Positions 17,031 to 26,057 of a stretch of DNA of 64,000 bases are shown here, piece after piece. The stretch lies in contig QHVI01000078.1 of assembly GCA_003223515.1 (NCBI GenBank), forward strand, positions 62,001-126,000, given 5' to 3'. The notes beneath the pieces are model-generated. The model saw only the letters and a list, made by a program, of their open reading frames with translations, was not told the DNA's origin and made no database searches. The DNA comes from Candidatus Angelobacter sp. Gp1-AA117 (GTDB lineage: Bacteria > Acidobacteriota > Terriglobia > Terriglobales > Acidobacteriaceae). Position 1 is the stretch's first letter; every line of letters starts with the position of its first letter. The position numbers were made by a program, and so were the translations under genes.

Positions 17031-18257
17031 GTGAAGCAGCTAAGCAGTCATTTAACAAGTCGGGAAATTGAGGAATATATACGAGATGGATACGGCGAGA
17101 ACGCCAGTCCACAGGCTGTGGCCATTGAGTCCCATATTGAAGATTGCAATTCATGCCGGGAGCGTCTTCTTGAGTCGTCACGGCAGGACCTGCGCCTGAC
17201 TCTGGAGGTCCCGCAGGAAGCCGGAATAGAACCCAGGCGCACCATGGAATGTCCGGATGAAGAAACCCTGATCAGATTTTCAGCTGGCGTGATAGCAGAT
17301 GAAGAACTGCAACTTACCGCCCACGTGGCGCGTTGCGAATATTGTGCCTCAAAGGTGAAGAATTATCTGGAAGATCCGGAGGAGGAACCCAGCCGCCCTT
17401 TTAAATGGGGTTCCGTCGATTTAAGAGCAGCGATGCGCAGAATCCGGGGATTGCTGCAAACTAAAGTCCTTGTGCCTGCTTGCGCAGCGGCCCTGGCGAT
17501 TGGCGGCTTCGTGGAGGGCCCTGCCATTGTTGCCGGGTACAAACTAAACCGCGCAAATAAAGCGGTCATGGCGGCATTTATCCATCAACGGCCTAACGAG
17601 CTACGGGAAACCTGGTCTCCTTACGCGCCATACAACCCACCACTCGGGGATGATCAGGATGTCTTGAACAATCCTAAACTGGTCGCGGCAATGAACTCTG
17701 TGGCCCAGGAAGGCAATTCCTCAGATCCACGATGGATCCGAATACGCGGACAGGTGGAACTCCTGCGCAAGCGCAACCAAGCTGTTGATGTTCTGACAAG
17801 GGCCAGGGCGGCGGGCCTGGACGATCCGGCCACAGAAATTGATCTTGCAGCAGCATATTTTCAACGAGAGATCCAAATGGCAGCTTCGAAAACGGTTGAG
17901 CAGAAGGCGAACCCGCCATCCAGCGGCGGCACTGAAGATAAGAACACTTACCCGCAGTTGCAAGACACGCTGAAACTGCTGCACAACGTGCTGCAAGACC
18001 CGCGGACGACACAGGAGCAGCGTGCCGTTGCTCTCTTTGATCTTGCCATCACCTATGAAAAATCACAGCGCCGGGATGAAGCAGCCAGAACATGGGACGA
18101 CTACCTGAAGATTGACAGTACAAGCCCATGGGCAGAAGAAGCCCGCCAACATCAAAACAGCGACAAACAGAATACCCCGCCTCCGAAGCAGCAAGGTTAC
18201 CGAGAACCTGTTTTTTTTTGTCCCATTCCTCAGATACTGACGTCCGGCAAAGCTTAA
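17031..18257 (+). CDS. Zinc-finger anti-sigma/TPR protein, probably the N-terminal part of a split TPR-CHAT protein
   Basis: GTG start at 17031 with AAGGAG seven bases upstream. Two HxxxCxxC zinc-finger motifs of the anti-sigma type are visible: HIEDCNSC (about 34-41) and HVARCEYC (about 98-105). A membrane helix (about 144-168, VLVPACAAALAIGGF) is followed by TPR-like repeats, the last ending 'YLKIDSTSPWAEEARQH'. The final 15 residues after a run of nine T (18211-18219) look unlike the family and end at TAA 18255. In related proteins as I remember them, the TPR region continues straight into a CHAT protease; here that continuation is in the -1 frame. Likely role: membrane-bound inhibitor of the neighbouring sigma factor, joined to a CHAT module. 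Confidence 0.75.
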   Translation: MKQLSSHLTSREIEEYIRDGYGENASPQAVAIESHIEDCNSCRERLLESSRQDLRLTLEVPQEAGIEPRRTMECPDEETLIRFSAGVIADEELQLTAHVARCEYCASKVKNYLEDPEEEPSRPFKWGSVDLRAAMRRIRGLLQTKVLVPACAAALAIGGFVEGPAIVAGYKLNRANKAVMAAFIHQRPNELRETWSPYAPYNPPLGDDQDVLNNPKLVAAMNSVAQEGNSSDPRWIRIRGQVELLRKRNQAVDVLTRARAAGLDDPATEIDLAAAYFQREIQMAASKTVEQKANPPSSGGTEDKNTYPQLQDTLKLLHNVLQDPRTTQEQRAVALFDLAITYEKSQRRDEAARTWDDYLKIDSTSPWAEEARQHQNSDKQNTPPPKQQGYREPVFFCPIPQILTSGKA

Positions 18258-20557
18258 CCGAGTATCAGGACATTGCGCTCCGCACCTGGATTCCTGAAGG
18301 CGCAGGAAACCCTGACAGTCCCGGACTCAAAGCTGCTCATCTATTAGCTGACCTGCTGAATGAACATGGAGATAACTGGCTGAATCATTTTCTCAAAGCC
18401 ATTCAACCCGGAGATGCTGCTGGGATACAAGCATTGAGTACGGCCATCACCAAAAATAAAAGAGGTCTGTACAACGCCGGACAGATCGAAGCTGAAAGAG
18501 CGGAAAAGATTTTTGGCAGCAGGAACGTGCCCGGGGCGCTCAGGGCGCGGTTTGAGTTTGTCTATGCCAGCCAGCGTTTGCTGGATCAGGAATTGTGCTT
18601 GAAGCGGGCCCAGGGACTGGAGCGCGAGCTTCGCGGCACCTCATACCGGTGGTTACAGATACAGATAGCGCTGGAGGAGGCTGTTTGCCTCAATTTCCAT
18701 GAGGAATTCGAAGCGGCCGATCAGCACGTGGAAGCTGCGCGTGAGGAGGCCAAGCGCGCCGATTATCCCTTATTGAAGCTGCGGGCGATTTCATTGGGTG
18801 CAGGCATGAAAGTGCCGCGTGACCCGGATGTAAGCGCAAGCTGGCAAGAAGCGCTGGAAGGGCTGGCACAGTATTGGAACGGTCCAAGCGCGCCAGACCG
18901 GCTTTATGAGTTCCTTACTGTCATGAAACGGTGCCTTATAAAAGAAGATAATCCAGATGCAGCACGGGCCTTTGAGGAAAGCATGGTCATGATACTCGAA
19001 AAGACTCATGTGGCTGACGAAAACCTGGTGCTCAAAGCCATAGCCCACGCTGACATGTCAGAAATTTATCTCAAATTAAATGACCCAAAAAGCGCTGAGA
19101 AGGAAGCGGACATCGCGCTTGGCATTTTGCAAAAGATCCCCCCTGGAGAAATTGCTGCCCGCAAGTATGAAGTGCCTATTGAGATAGAGAAAGCCGAACT
19201 TCAACTCGAGCGCAACGACGCAAAAAAGGCGGCAGAAATACTTGACGGCGCAAAGGAACTTCTGGATCTCATTCACGATGAATTGATCCGCTTAAGGTTC
19301 ATAAGAGTGCAAGGAGATGTCTGGCTCAGAATGGGGCAGCTTGACGATGCTGAAAGGACTTATAAAACAGGGCTGGAGCTTGCTGAACAGGCCCTGGCGA
19401 ATCTGCACCGGCGTGAAGACCGGCAGAAGTGGGCGGATGAGACTGGTGAGTTATATAGAGGCCTGGTCAATGTTTTCATGGAACAAAAAAAAGAATTGCA
19501 GGCTTTGCAACTCTGGCGGTGGTATCAGGCGCGCACCCTGGCCGCCAGCGGTGACGTTCAAACAGGTGGCATTTCCTGGGATGAGATTCAAGGGCAAGTC
19601 TCCACTGTTCCGCTGCCTGCCGAGGAGTCCGGCGTTCGCATTGTGTATGCAGCCATGAAGGACAACTTATACGCATGGACGATCAAGGGGACAGAAGTAA
19701 AAGCATTCTCAGTTGCAAAAAAGCAAAAGACTTTAAAGGAGATGGTCACACGATATGCAGAGAAATGCAGCACTCCCGGATATTCGAACCCAGCTCTCTT
19801 TGACGACGAAAGCAAAAAGCTGTTTGCAGTGTTGCTGCAGCCTTTCATAGCTGTACTTCAACAAAATAATACCGTGGCAGTCGAGTTGGATCCGGCCATC
19901 AATGGAGTATTCCTGGAAACATTGAAAAGTCCTGAAGGCTGGTACTTCGGCCAAAAATATCCGGTCATTTACTCTCCCGGCTGGGTACAGGAAAGCGTTC
20001 TTCGTCCATTCGGCAAAGCAGACCAGGGAGTATTCCTGAATGCCCAGCCCAGAGACATACCGGAGATGCAGGGTCTCGAAAAAACCGTCACCGGATTGTA
20101 TCCGGCCATAGAGTCCCTGGATCCATCTGACCTGGAAGCATGGCACCGCAGGCTTGCAACAAGTCAAATGCTCATTTTCTTCGGTCATGGCAAGGCACAG
20201 GGCCTGATCTATGCAGGCAACCAGGTTTTGAGGGCGCAGGATTTCCCGCCAGACTCACTCGCTCATTTGCAGATTGCGGCGCTGATAGCATGCTCGACTG
20301 GTTCCGCAGGACAGGGCCTAATCCACACTGATGATCTGGTACATGCTTTCCTTGCCGGAGGCACCCCGAATGTGGTCGCCAGCAACTGGGACGTGGATTC
20401 CAGGGCCACGGGACAGTTGATTGCTGTTTTTCTGCATTCTCTGAAAGCTGGCAAAACCCCGGCCAATGCCATGTACGAAGCCCGCAAGAGCATCTTCATT
20501 GCTTATGCCGAACCCTATTACTGGGCGGCCTTCAGCGTTGTTGGCAAAGCCAACTGA
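18128..20557 (+). CDS. TPR-CHAT domain protease (frame opens inside the preceding gene)
   Basis: The open frame gives up to 809 residues, but the first ~27 are an off-frame reading of the anti-sigma/TPR end; family-like sequence starts after the T run (about 18218, SLTEYQDIALRTWIPEG). TPR-type helical repeats fill residues ~30-480. The C-terminus is a CHAT domain (caspase HetF-associated with TPRs, a caspase-like peptidase) with the catalytic His687 in FFGHGKA and Cys722 in ALIACSTGSA, then NWDVDSRAT and PYYWAAFSVVG. If read with one extra T, the upstream gene and this one form a single 1175-residue zinc-finger/TM/TPR/CHAT protein. There is no ribosome site in front of ATG 18128, which supports that view. 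Confidence 0.75.
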   Translation: MGRRSPPTSKQRQTEYPASEAARLPRTCFFLSHSSDTDVRQSLTEYQDIALRTWIPEGAGNPDSPGLKAAHLLADLLNEHGDNWLNHFLKAIQPGDAAGIQALSTAITKNKRGLYNAGQIEAERAEKIFGSRNVPGALRARFEFVYASQRLLDQELCLKRAQGLERELRGTSYRWLQIQIALEEAVCLNFHEEFEAADQHVEAAREEAKRADYPLLKLRAISLGAGMKVPRDPDVSASWQEALEGLAQYWNGPSAPDRLYEFLTVMKRCLIKEDNPDAARAFEESMVMILEKTHVADENLVLKAIAHADMSEIYLKLNDPKSAEKEADIALGILQKIPPGEIAARKYEVPIEIEKAELQLERNDAKKAAEILDGAKELLDLIHDELIRLRFIRVQGDVWLRMGQLDDAERTYKTGLELAEQALANLHRREDRQKWADETGELYRGLVNVFMEQKKELQALQLWRWYQARTLAASGDVQTGGISWDEIQGQVSTVPLPAEESGVRIVYAAMKDNLYAWTIKGTEVKAFSVAKKQKTLKEMVTRYAEKCSTPGYSNPALFDDESKKLFAVLLQPFIAVLQQNNTVAVELDPAINGVFLETLKSPEGWYFGQKYPVIYSPGWVQESVLRPFGKADQGVFLNAQPRDIPEMQGLEKTVTGLYPAIESLDPSDLEAWHRRLATSQMLIFFGHGKAQGLIYAGNQVLRAQDFPPDSLAHLQIAALIACSTGSAGQGLIHTDDLVHAFLAGGTPNVVASNWDVDSRATGQLIAVFLHSLKAGKTPANAMYEARKSIFIAYAEPYYWAAFSVVGKAN
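18211..18219 (+). other. Run of nine T at the frame junction of the anti-sigma/TPR and CHAT genes
   Basis: Frame 0 reads GTT TTT TTT TGT across the run; a -1 slip (or one added T in the transcript) gives GTT TTT TTT TTG TCC and continues into the CHAT frame. Runs of this length are known sites for polymerase slippage, and also for sequencing error or disabling mutation. Confidence 0.8.
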
Positions 20558-20628
20558 CAATTTCAATCTTTTCCCGCATCTTGCAGGAAATGCGCTTATA
20601 TCTCGTTTTTATCTTTCAGGAGAAGGAA

Positions 20629-21633
20629 ATGAACAGGCGCAGATTACTGAAACAGTTGCTGGCTCTGCCGGTTGCAACGGCTGTTGGGGGATGCGGTTTT
20701 TTTCATCCTAAACAATCCCCAATCAAGAGTTTGAAAATTCTGCTGCAGGGGCCATTCGCTGTGCTCATACAGCAAAACCAGAAATACCGGATCAAGGCGT
20801 ATGTTCCGCATGACGATAAGTACATACATGAGTTCCGGTACAGGGACCCATCACGGAACCCTCTCGGCGAAGATAAAGGGCAGAACAGCTATGAGTTCAG
20901 TCTCGGCAATGACGGGTTGGAAATTTCTGAAGAGAGCCCTTACATTGACCATGGGTTCGATGATTTCAACCCGACTATTTCCAGGTACTATCCGCCTGAA
21001 AAGGCCTTTGTGTCTTTGGATCTTCCTGCACCCGATCTCATCAGCTATATTCCGCCTGCTGAGCCGGTGCGCTTTAATGATGGAACATATGGAAAGCTGC
21101 CATTGAATCACGTCCTTGAATACAGGGTAAAAGATGTATCGAAGGTGAAGATGGAATACAGGGTAAAAGATGGATCGAAGGTGAAGATGCATTCGAGGGA
21201 TCTGCCTGGTTTTTCTGGTCCGACGACTTGTGATGATCTGTATAAAAATTACAAGGCATATTGGAAGACAGAGAAGGAAGGTCTCGATGAAGGGCGGCAT
21301 CTAGACGATATGTTGGCGCGTTGCTCACAATCGAAAGTCGCAACCTACTTCTTTGGAGTGGGATTGCCTTACACGTCTGACCCGGAGCATGCACTCACAT
21401 TTTTCAATACGAAATTGCTCCCAATCCTTTACGGACAGGATGTGATTAAGAATCCGCCTCCCAATAGCTTAGTGGAGATCAAGCCTGCACCCTGTGGCCA
21501 GCAGAGAAGCACAGGAGCAATGCCAATGCTCATGCCGGCTGTTTACAGGCCTGCTGTAGCAACGCCGCGGTTATTTATGGCTTCTTCAACACAAGATTGC
21601 AACGCCCCCGCAGTAACGGCCACCGTCCAATGA
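20629..21633 (+). CDS. Lipoprotein of unknown function downstream of the CHAT gene
   Basis: About 334 residues from ATG 20629, preceded by AGGAGAAGG; the frame is open further upstream but without a ribosome site. The N-terminus MNRRRLLKQLLALPVATAVGGC has a paired-arginine leader and a lipobox ending at Cys, so it is predicted to be a lipid-anchored protein, possibly Tat-exported. A direct duplication of 12 residues (EYRVKDVSKVKM / EYRVKDGSKVKM) lies near the middle, caused by a 36-bp tandem repeat. I recognise no family. Located 71 bases after the CHAT gene on the same strand, it may belong to the same signalling unit. Confidence 0.7.
   Translation: MNRRRLLKQLLALPVATAVGGCGFFHPKQSPIKSLKILLQGPFAVLIQQNQKYRIKAYVPHDDKYIHEFRYRDPSRNPLGEDKGQNSYEFSLGNDGLEISEESPYIDHGFDDFNPTISRYYPPEKAFVSLDLPAPDLISYIPPAEPVRFNDGTYGKLPLNHVLEYRVKDVSKVKMEYRVKDGSKVKMHSRDLPGFSGPTTCDDLYKNYKAYWKTEKEGLDEGRHLDDMLARCSQSKVATYFFGVGLPYTSDPEHALTFFNTKLLPILYGQDVIKNPPPNSLVEIKPAPCGQQRSTGAMPMLMPAVYRPAVATPRLFMASSTQDCNAPAVTATVQ
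21118..21189 (+). repeat. 36-bp tandem duplication inside the lipoprotein gene
   Basis: Two 36-base units (21118-21153 and 21154-21189) differ at a single base (T/G) and keep the frame, duplicating 12 residues. The near identity points to a recent event. Confidence 0.9.
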
Positions 21634-21655
21634 GGTCTGAGTATGGGCCGTTATT

Positions 21656-23224
21656 TTACGGCCCTGCATTCTTGTTCTGGGCCGAAGTTCCCGGGTCCTC
21701 CAGTTCCACGATTGCCACCCATTCGGCTTGGGCGCGGGCGAGATACACGATCTTTCCCTCGAGTATGCTTGCGGCCAACTCCGGTTGAACGTCGGTGTGG
21801 TAATCGAAGTAGCGGACGTTGAACCTGTCCCAGAGCCGGGAGAAGAACCATGTCGGGTGGTCATACTTTGTAGAAAAAAGGTAGGCCACCTGGTATTGGT
21901 TGCGCATGGAACGTGCCTTGAGAATTTCCTCGATGGTGAAGTTCTCTACCTTGAGAACGCGCACTGGCTGCTTGGTATATCCAAGATAGGTGCGGGTAAG
22001 CTCGTCGGTGGCAGGCCAGGCGGTGAGCACGGTTGCGCCTTGCTCATGCTCCTGCAAAAAATGGGCGGCACGCGCGTGCAACTGTATAAATTCGCGGTAA
22101 GTCAGATTGTCCTCAGGCGCGATGCGGTAAGGTGGATCAAAGAAGAGTCCCAATGCAAAACAGATCACGATCACTGCTGCCGGCCATTCCCAGCGGAACA
22201 CTCTGCGCCGCAGCGTAGACATGCCAATCACAATGACCAGCGGGTATGCCGGAAGCATGTAGCGGGTGAGCAGCGCGCCGCCCACAATCGAAAAAGCGAC
22301 TACGTGCGCCAGCATGATAAAAGCAAACTTGAGCTGGATGGGAATAGCGATGCGCTGGCGTTCTTCTCCATCATCGCTGACCGGCGGCAGCCACATGGCA
22401 ACTACCGTGGCGGCGGTCAGGGCCAGCATATTCATGAATCCCAGCAGATGCCATAGTCTCAGGCCAAAGGCCAGCATGATCCGCAGCGGGTTCACCGCAT
22501 AGGTCACGTTGTACTGGTAGAAGTCCGCGTTGCCGAAAAATCTTCCCGTCACATTGTGGTGATACAGCAGCCAGAGCGCCAGCGGCAGCACTGGAATCAA
22601 CCGTATAAGTGCCATCCGCACTTTGCGGCTGAATGCCTGTGACTCGGGAGAAATCAGAAGTTCCCAGGCCGCCAGCGCGATGGGAGTAATGACTGCCGTC
22701 TCTTTGCTCAGGACAGCCAGTGAAAACGCCAACTGGCTGGACCACAACCGCCGTTCCACGCTGAGCCGTATGCCCCACAGAGTGAAAGCGGCGGCTGGAA
22801 GGTCAGCATGGGCCAGCGAGCTTTGCACAAAAACCACAGGGAACAGAGCAGTGGCAATAGTGGAGGCCACAGCAACGCCCAGGCTGGAGACACGGCGCGC
22901 GAGCAGAAAGACATTCGTCAAGCCAAAGGCCGCCACCAGCAGCATAGCGATGCGGGCGACTGCAGGTTTCCAGCCACTGATGCCCAGCCACAGGGCCAGA
23001 TATGCCGCGGGCAACGGAGGGTGTCCGGTATCCATGGTGGTTGTGGGAATCAACGAATGGAAATGGGCCAGATCCCAGGCGGCAGGCACGTAGAACCCAG
23101 CTTCATCCCAGAAGAACGGCAGCCGCAACAGTGGCGCGTGCAGAATCAGAATGGCGATAAAGATGATGGGAAAAAGCTGGAATGAAGAAAGACGAAAATT
23201 ACGGGTTGGTGAAAGAGATGGCAA
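21656..23224 (-). CDS. GT-C fold glycosyltransferase (family 39/ArnT-like)
   Basis: A 522-residue polytopic membrane protein with about ten predicted helices. The first extracytoplasmic loop carries the acidic pair in FFWDEAGFY and the later DTGHPPLPAAY, both typical of dolichyl/undecaprenyl-phosphate-sugar-dependent transferases of the PMT/ArnT class. Helices are followed by a soluble C-terminal part (about 390-520). It would transfer a sugar from a polyprenyl carrier on the outer face of the inner membrane to lipid or protein. The best visible start is TTG 23224, with no strong ribosome site, so the true N-terminus may differ by a few residues. No glycan cluster is adjacent. Confidence 0.8.
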   Translation of the reverse strand: MPSLSPTRNFRLSSFQLFPIIFIAILILHAPLLRLPFFWDEAGFYVPAAWDLAHFHSLIPTTTMDTGHPPLPAAYLALWLGISGWKPAVARIAMLLVAAFGLTNVFLLARRVSSLGVAVASTIATALFPVVFVQSSLAHADLPAAAFTLWGIRLSVERRLWSSQLAFSLAVLSKETAVITPIALAAWELLISPESQAFSRKVRMALIRLIPVLPLALWLLYHHNVTGRFFGNADFYQYNVTYAVNPLRIMLAFGLRLWHLLGFMNMLALTAATVVAMWLPPVSDDGEERQRIAIPIQLKFAFIMLAHVVAFSIVGGALLTRYMLPAYPLVIVIGMSTLRRRVFRWEWPAAVIVICFALGLFFDPPYRIAPEDNLTYREFIQLHARAAHFLQEHEQGATVLTAWPATDELTRTYLGYTKQPVRVLKVENFTIEEILKARSMRNQYQVAYLFSTKYDHPTWFFSRLWDRFNVRYFDYHTDVQPELAASILEGKIVYLARAQAEWVAIVELEDPGTSAQNKNAGP

Positions 23225-23410
23225 ACTTAGCCGCTGATAAATGCTGATAATGTTGAAAAATCAAGAAAAATTTACCACTGATGAACACAGATTGGGCAGA
23301 TAACAATTCGTCGAATGTAGATGTTTCCATCAGTTCTTCCGCCCAGGGATATTGATACCTGCATTAAGAATGTCCGGTTTAGCAAAAATAATGTCGCCCG
23401 CTTCGCTGGC

Positions 23411-23707
23411 TTAGTTCACTGATCCCTGTTGCTGCATGCTGGCATCCAGTTTGATCTCCCCGAAGGTCTTTTCGTACTGGATCACATTCTGTTCAAGAAT
23501 GGTCACCAGGGCTTTAGCCTGCTGCGGGCTGAGATAGACTCCCTGAAAATTGTGAATCTCAACTTCAGAAGCCGAAGGCTGCTGCAGACGCCCGAAGACC
23601 AGCAGGAAGTCCCACACGCTGGCGCGCACCTGTACGGAGTTGGCATAACCTTCGCGATATTCCTGGGTGCTGACCAGCTTGATGTTTGCCTGTGGTGGAA
23701 TGCCCAT
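23411..23707 (-). CDS. DUF3467 family protein
   Basis: A 98-residue protein from ATG 23707, with AGGAGAG six bases upstream (the frame is open to 23761 without a ribosome site). Features of DUF3467 are visible: a start with YANSVQVRASVWDFLLVFG and the later LSPQQAKALVTILEQNVIQYEKTFG. It is a small cytosolic alpha/beta protein of unknown role. It stands between the glycosyltransferase and a HEAT-repeat gene, all on the minus strand, but with spacers of more than 170 bases. Confidence 0.8.
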   Translation of the reverse strand: MGIPPQANIKLVSTQEYREGYANSVQVRASVWDFLLVFGRLQQPSASEVEIHNFQGVYLSPQQAKALVTILEQNVIQYEKTFGEIKLDASMQQQGSVN

Positions 23708-23881
23708 AATGCTCTCTCCTCGTGAATTCTCTACAGTAATTGAGCGGCTAGCATTTAGCAATTAGCGAACAAGCCTTTGGCTCTCAGCCTTTATTTCTTG
23801 GCTTGGTGATCTGGCGGACAATGTTTCTTCACAATGTGCAGCAATGGAAATGAACGGAGAGATGCGTGAGAGAAGAGTGAC

Positions 23882-24823
23882 TCATATGTTGCCCAAGAGC
23901 TGGTTCTGGTCCTGCTGGTGGAACTGCTGTGTACGCTCTGGGCCGTGGCTGTCATACCAGTTTTGCCATGCATTCACGTCATTGCCGATCTGCTCATCGG
24001 TAATTTCGCGCAGTGCCTGAAAAGCCCAACTCTGAGTGGCCTGGTCCTCTGATGGGTCTGCGGCGATTTCGATCAGGCCGGGCACAGCTTTCATCCGCTG
24101 TTCGCGTGTGAGCATGCCAGATTTGGCCACGCTGCATCCGCCGCGTTCCCGCACTTCGGGTGATGCGTCATGGCCCAGCACATCCAGAAGTTCAGGAATG
24201 GTGTCATCGGTGCCGATCAAGGCAGTGCCTTCCACGGCCCAGAACCGGGTCTGCTGGTCTGGATCGTGCAGCCACTCGCGCAATTTGTTGTGGATACGTT
24301 CGGTTTCCACTCCACGGTTGGCCAGCAAACCCAGTACCCATGCATCAAAGGGACGGTTGCGAGGTGTGGCTTCTCCACTCTCAATCAGGCGGTTTACCCA
24401 CTGCGGATCTTTTTCCAGGTGGTAGGTGAGAAGGTCTACTTCGATGGTTGCTGCTCTCACGCGCAGGTCATTGGAGTAAAGTGCGGTTTGCTCCAGAAAT
24501 TCCCATTTCCTGGTGCGTTCCAGGTGCCCCTTCCAGCTCTCCAGTTTTTCCAGAATCATGGCAGTGGCGCCGATATCGTGGTTGATGGCTGCCTGTACCA
24601 GTGCTTCAGCCTGTCCTTGCGGCGCGAGGCTGTTGATGTATTCAATTTCATGCTCAGAGAGTTTGGCGTGCGTGGCAGGGACGGGAGCGCCGGAAGCCGG
24701 GAGGTTGTGCCCGCTCAGGATCATCTCAATCACTGCCTGGAGCGCGCCGGATTTCGACGCAAAGGCCAGCAGCCCGGCAAACAGCACCAGCAGCAACATT
24801 GTGCGGAGCACTTTGGGATTCAT
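23882..24823 (-). CDS. Membrane-anchored HEAT-repeat protein
   Basis: A 313-residue protein with one N-terminal hydrophobic helix (VLRTMLLLVLFAGLLAFAS, about residues 4-22), a Pro/Ala linker, and then HEAT-like helical pairs (about 150-285: WAVEGTALIGTDDTIPELLDVLGHDASPEVRERGG; MKAVPGLIEIAADPSEDQATQSWAFQALREIT). Such repeats act as protein-binding scaffolds; the N-terminal helix places the domain in the periplasm. No enzyme motif is present. Function is otherwise unknown. Confidence 0.75.
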   Translation of the reverse strand: MNPKVLRTMLLLVLFAGLLAFASKSGALQAVIEMILSGHNLPASGAPVPATHAKLSEHEIEYINSLAPQGQAEALVQAAINHDIGATAMILEKLESWKGHLERTRKWEFLEQTALYSNDLRVRAATIEVDLLTYHLEKDPQWVNRLIESGEATPRNRPFDAWVLGLLANRGVETERIHNKLREWLHDPDQQTRFWAVEGTALIGTDDTIPELLDVLGHDASPEVRERGGCSVAKSGMLTREQRMKAVPGLIEIAADPSEDQATQSWAFQALREITDEQIGNDVNAWQNWYDSHGPERTQQFHQQDQNQLLGNI

Positions 24824-24945
24824 CAGGGTTTAATTATTATGGGTGTCGGACATGATAAAAAGTTACTTTGGTGAGGAATTCGAGTTGTTGCCTGTGACAG
24901 GTGTACAACAGCCTTCACTCACCAAACTCGAACCTGGAGGAAAGA

Positions 24946-25443
24946 ATGGCCTTTACTGACGCTCTCTTACCCGAATTTGATCAGGAAATGGCGAGTACGA
25001 GGAAGACGCTGGAGCGTGTTCCCGAAGACAAACTGGGATGGAAGCCGCATTCCAAGTCTTACAGCATGGGACAGCTCGCCAGCCACATTGTGAATATGCT
25101 GGGCTGGACGAAAGTCACTATGGAAGAAGATTCTTTTGACATGGCTACAAACCCGCAGCCGCCGGAATACAAGTCGCGCCAGGAGTTGCTGGAAAGCTTT
25201 GACAGGAATATTGCCGAAGCACGGGCCTCCATTGCCCGAGCCACTGACGATCAGTTGAAAATGCCCTGGAGCCTCAAGCGTGGCAGCCAGGTGTTTTTCA
25301 CGCACCCGCGCATCACCCTGCTGCGGACCTTCATTATGAATCACACCATTCATCATCGTGCACAGCTTGGAGTTTATTTGCGGTTGAATGACGTGCCGGT
25401 GCCCTCGGTTTATGGACCTTCGGCGGACGAAGGGAACATGTAA
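24946..25443 (+). CDS. DinB-family protein
   Basis: A 165-residue four-helix protein of the DinB/YfiT-like superfamily. The ATG at 24946 has TGGAGGAA just upstream; a longer frame to 24901 lacks this. Metal-binding histidines are in the expected places: the helix with SMGQLASHIVNMLGW and the C-terminal HTIHHRAQLGVYLR. Many members are metal-dependent thiol transferases or hydrolases, but most in this type of genome are uncharacterised. It is probably monocistronic: the upstream gene is divergent and the downstream one convergent. Confidence 0.85.
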   Translation: MAFTDALLPEFDQEMASTRKTLERVPEDKLGWKPHSKSYSMGQLASHIVNMLGWTKVTMEEDSFDMATNPQPPEYKSRQELLESFDRNIAEARASIARATDDQLKMPWSLKRGSQVFFTHPRITLLRTFIMNHTIHHRAQLGVYLRLNDVPVPSVYGPSADEGNM

Positions 25444-25482
25444 GGGGCGCCAAGGAAGCAAAATTCACTGCAAAATAGTAAC

Positions 25483-25502
25483 GGCCTCGGTTGCCCGAGG
25501 CC
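25483..25502. terminator. GC-rich hairpin between convergent genes
   Basis: GGCCTCGG and CCGAGGCC form a perfect 8-bp stem with a 4-base loop. No T tract follows on either strand, so its role as a terminator is tentative. Confidence 0.4.
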
Positions 25503-25610
25503 GGTCTATGTTATTGGCCTACCCTGATTGGCATGTTTCCCCCAAACCTGCCAACAGGGCTTGAAAACATGACCATTCTCGCCTGAGCCTGATGATCAGA
25601 CAAGAGTACC

Positions 25611-26057
25611 TTAGTAATGAGGTACAGCCTTTAGTTGTTCCAGCCTGCTGCCGGGAAGCACGGCTCGCCATACGGCCAGCCATCGTCCCTGCTTGCGGGC
25701 GAAGACGAAAAGATCATAGCCGCCTTCGTGATAGGTCTTGCGGTTCATGGTGTAGACCATGTCCCAGGAATAGGTGGCGGTGGCGGTGTCATCGAAAATA
25801 TCGATATCCGGCTCTGAGATCGTGCATTCACGTATGTCTGCCTGTTGCACAAAATCCTGGTAGCTCTTGATGCACATGCTTTTGCCGCGGCCCATATTTT
25901 TGAAAGCTGCGCCCTTCATGACAATTTCGTCGTCAAAATACTGACCCAGGATGGCGGCGATTTTCTGCGGCGGGCAATCGAGCCATGCATCATTGATCTT
26001 CTTTACCAGAAGCCGAATTTCTTCGCGCCCGTTATCGTACGACGGAGTGGTGGCCAT
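25611..26057 (-). CDS. SnoaL-like (NTF2-fold) protein
   Basis: A 148-residue NTF2-like protein. The N-terminal helix with IRLLVKKINDAWL, the short FDDEIVMKG strand and the strands DTATATYSWDMVYTMNRKTYHEGGYDLFVFARKQGRWLAVWRAVLP follow the SnoaL-like/DUF4440 pattern for a small cone-shaped fold. Such proteins bind small ligands or act as minor isomerases; substrate unknown. The upstream spacer is filled by repeats and there is no partner gene on its strand. Confidence 0.75.
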   Translation of the reverse strand: MATTPSYDNGREEIRLLVKKINDAWLDCPPQKIAAILGQYFDDEIVMKGAAFKNMGRGKSMCIKSYQDFVQQADIRECTISEPDIDIFDDTATATYSWDMVYTMNRKTYHEGGYDLFVFARKQGRWLAVWRAVLPGSRLEQLKAVPHY

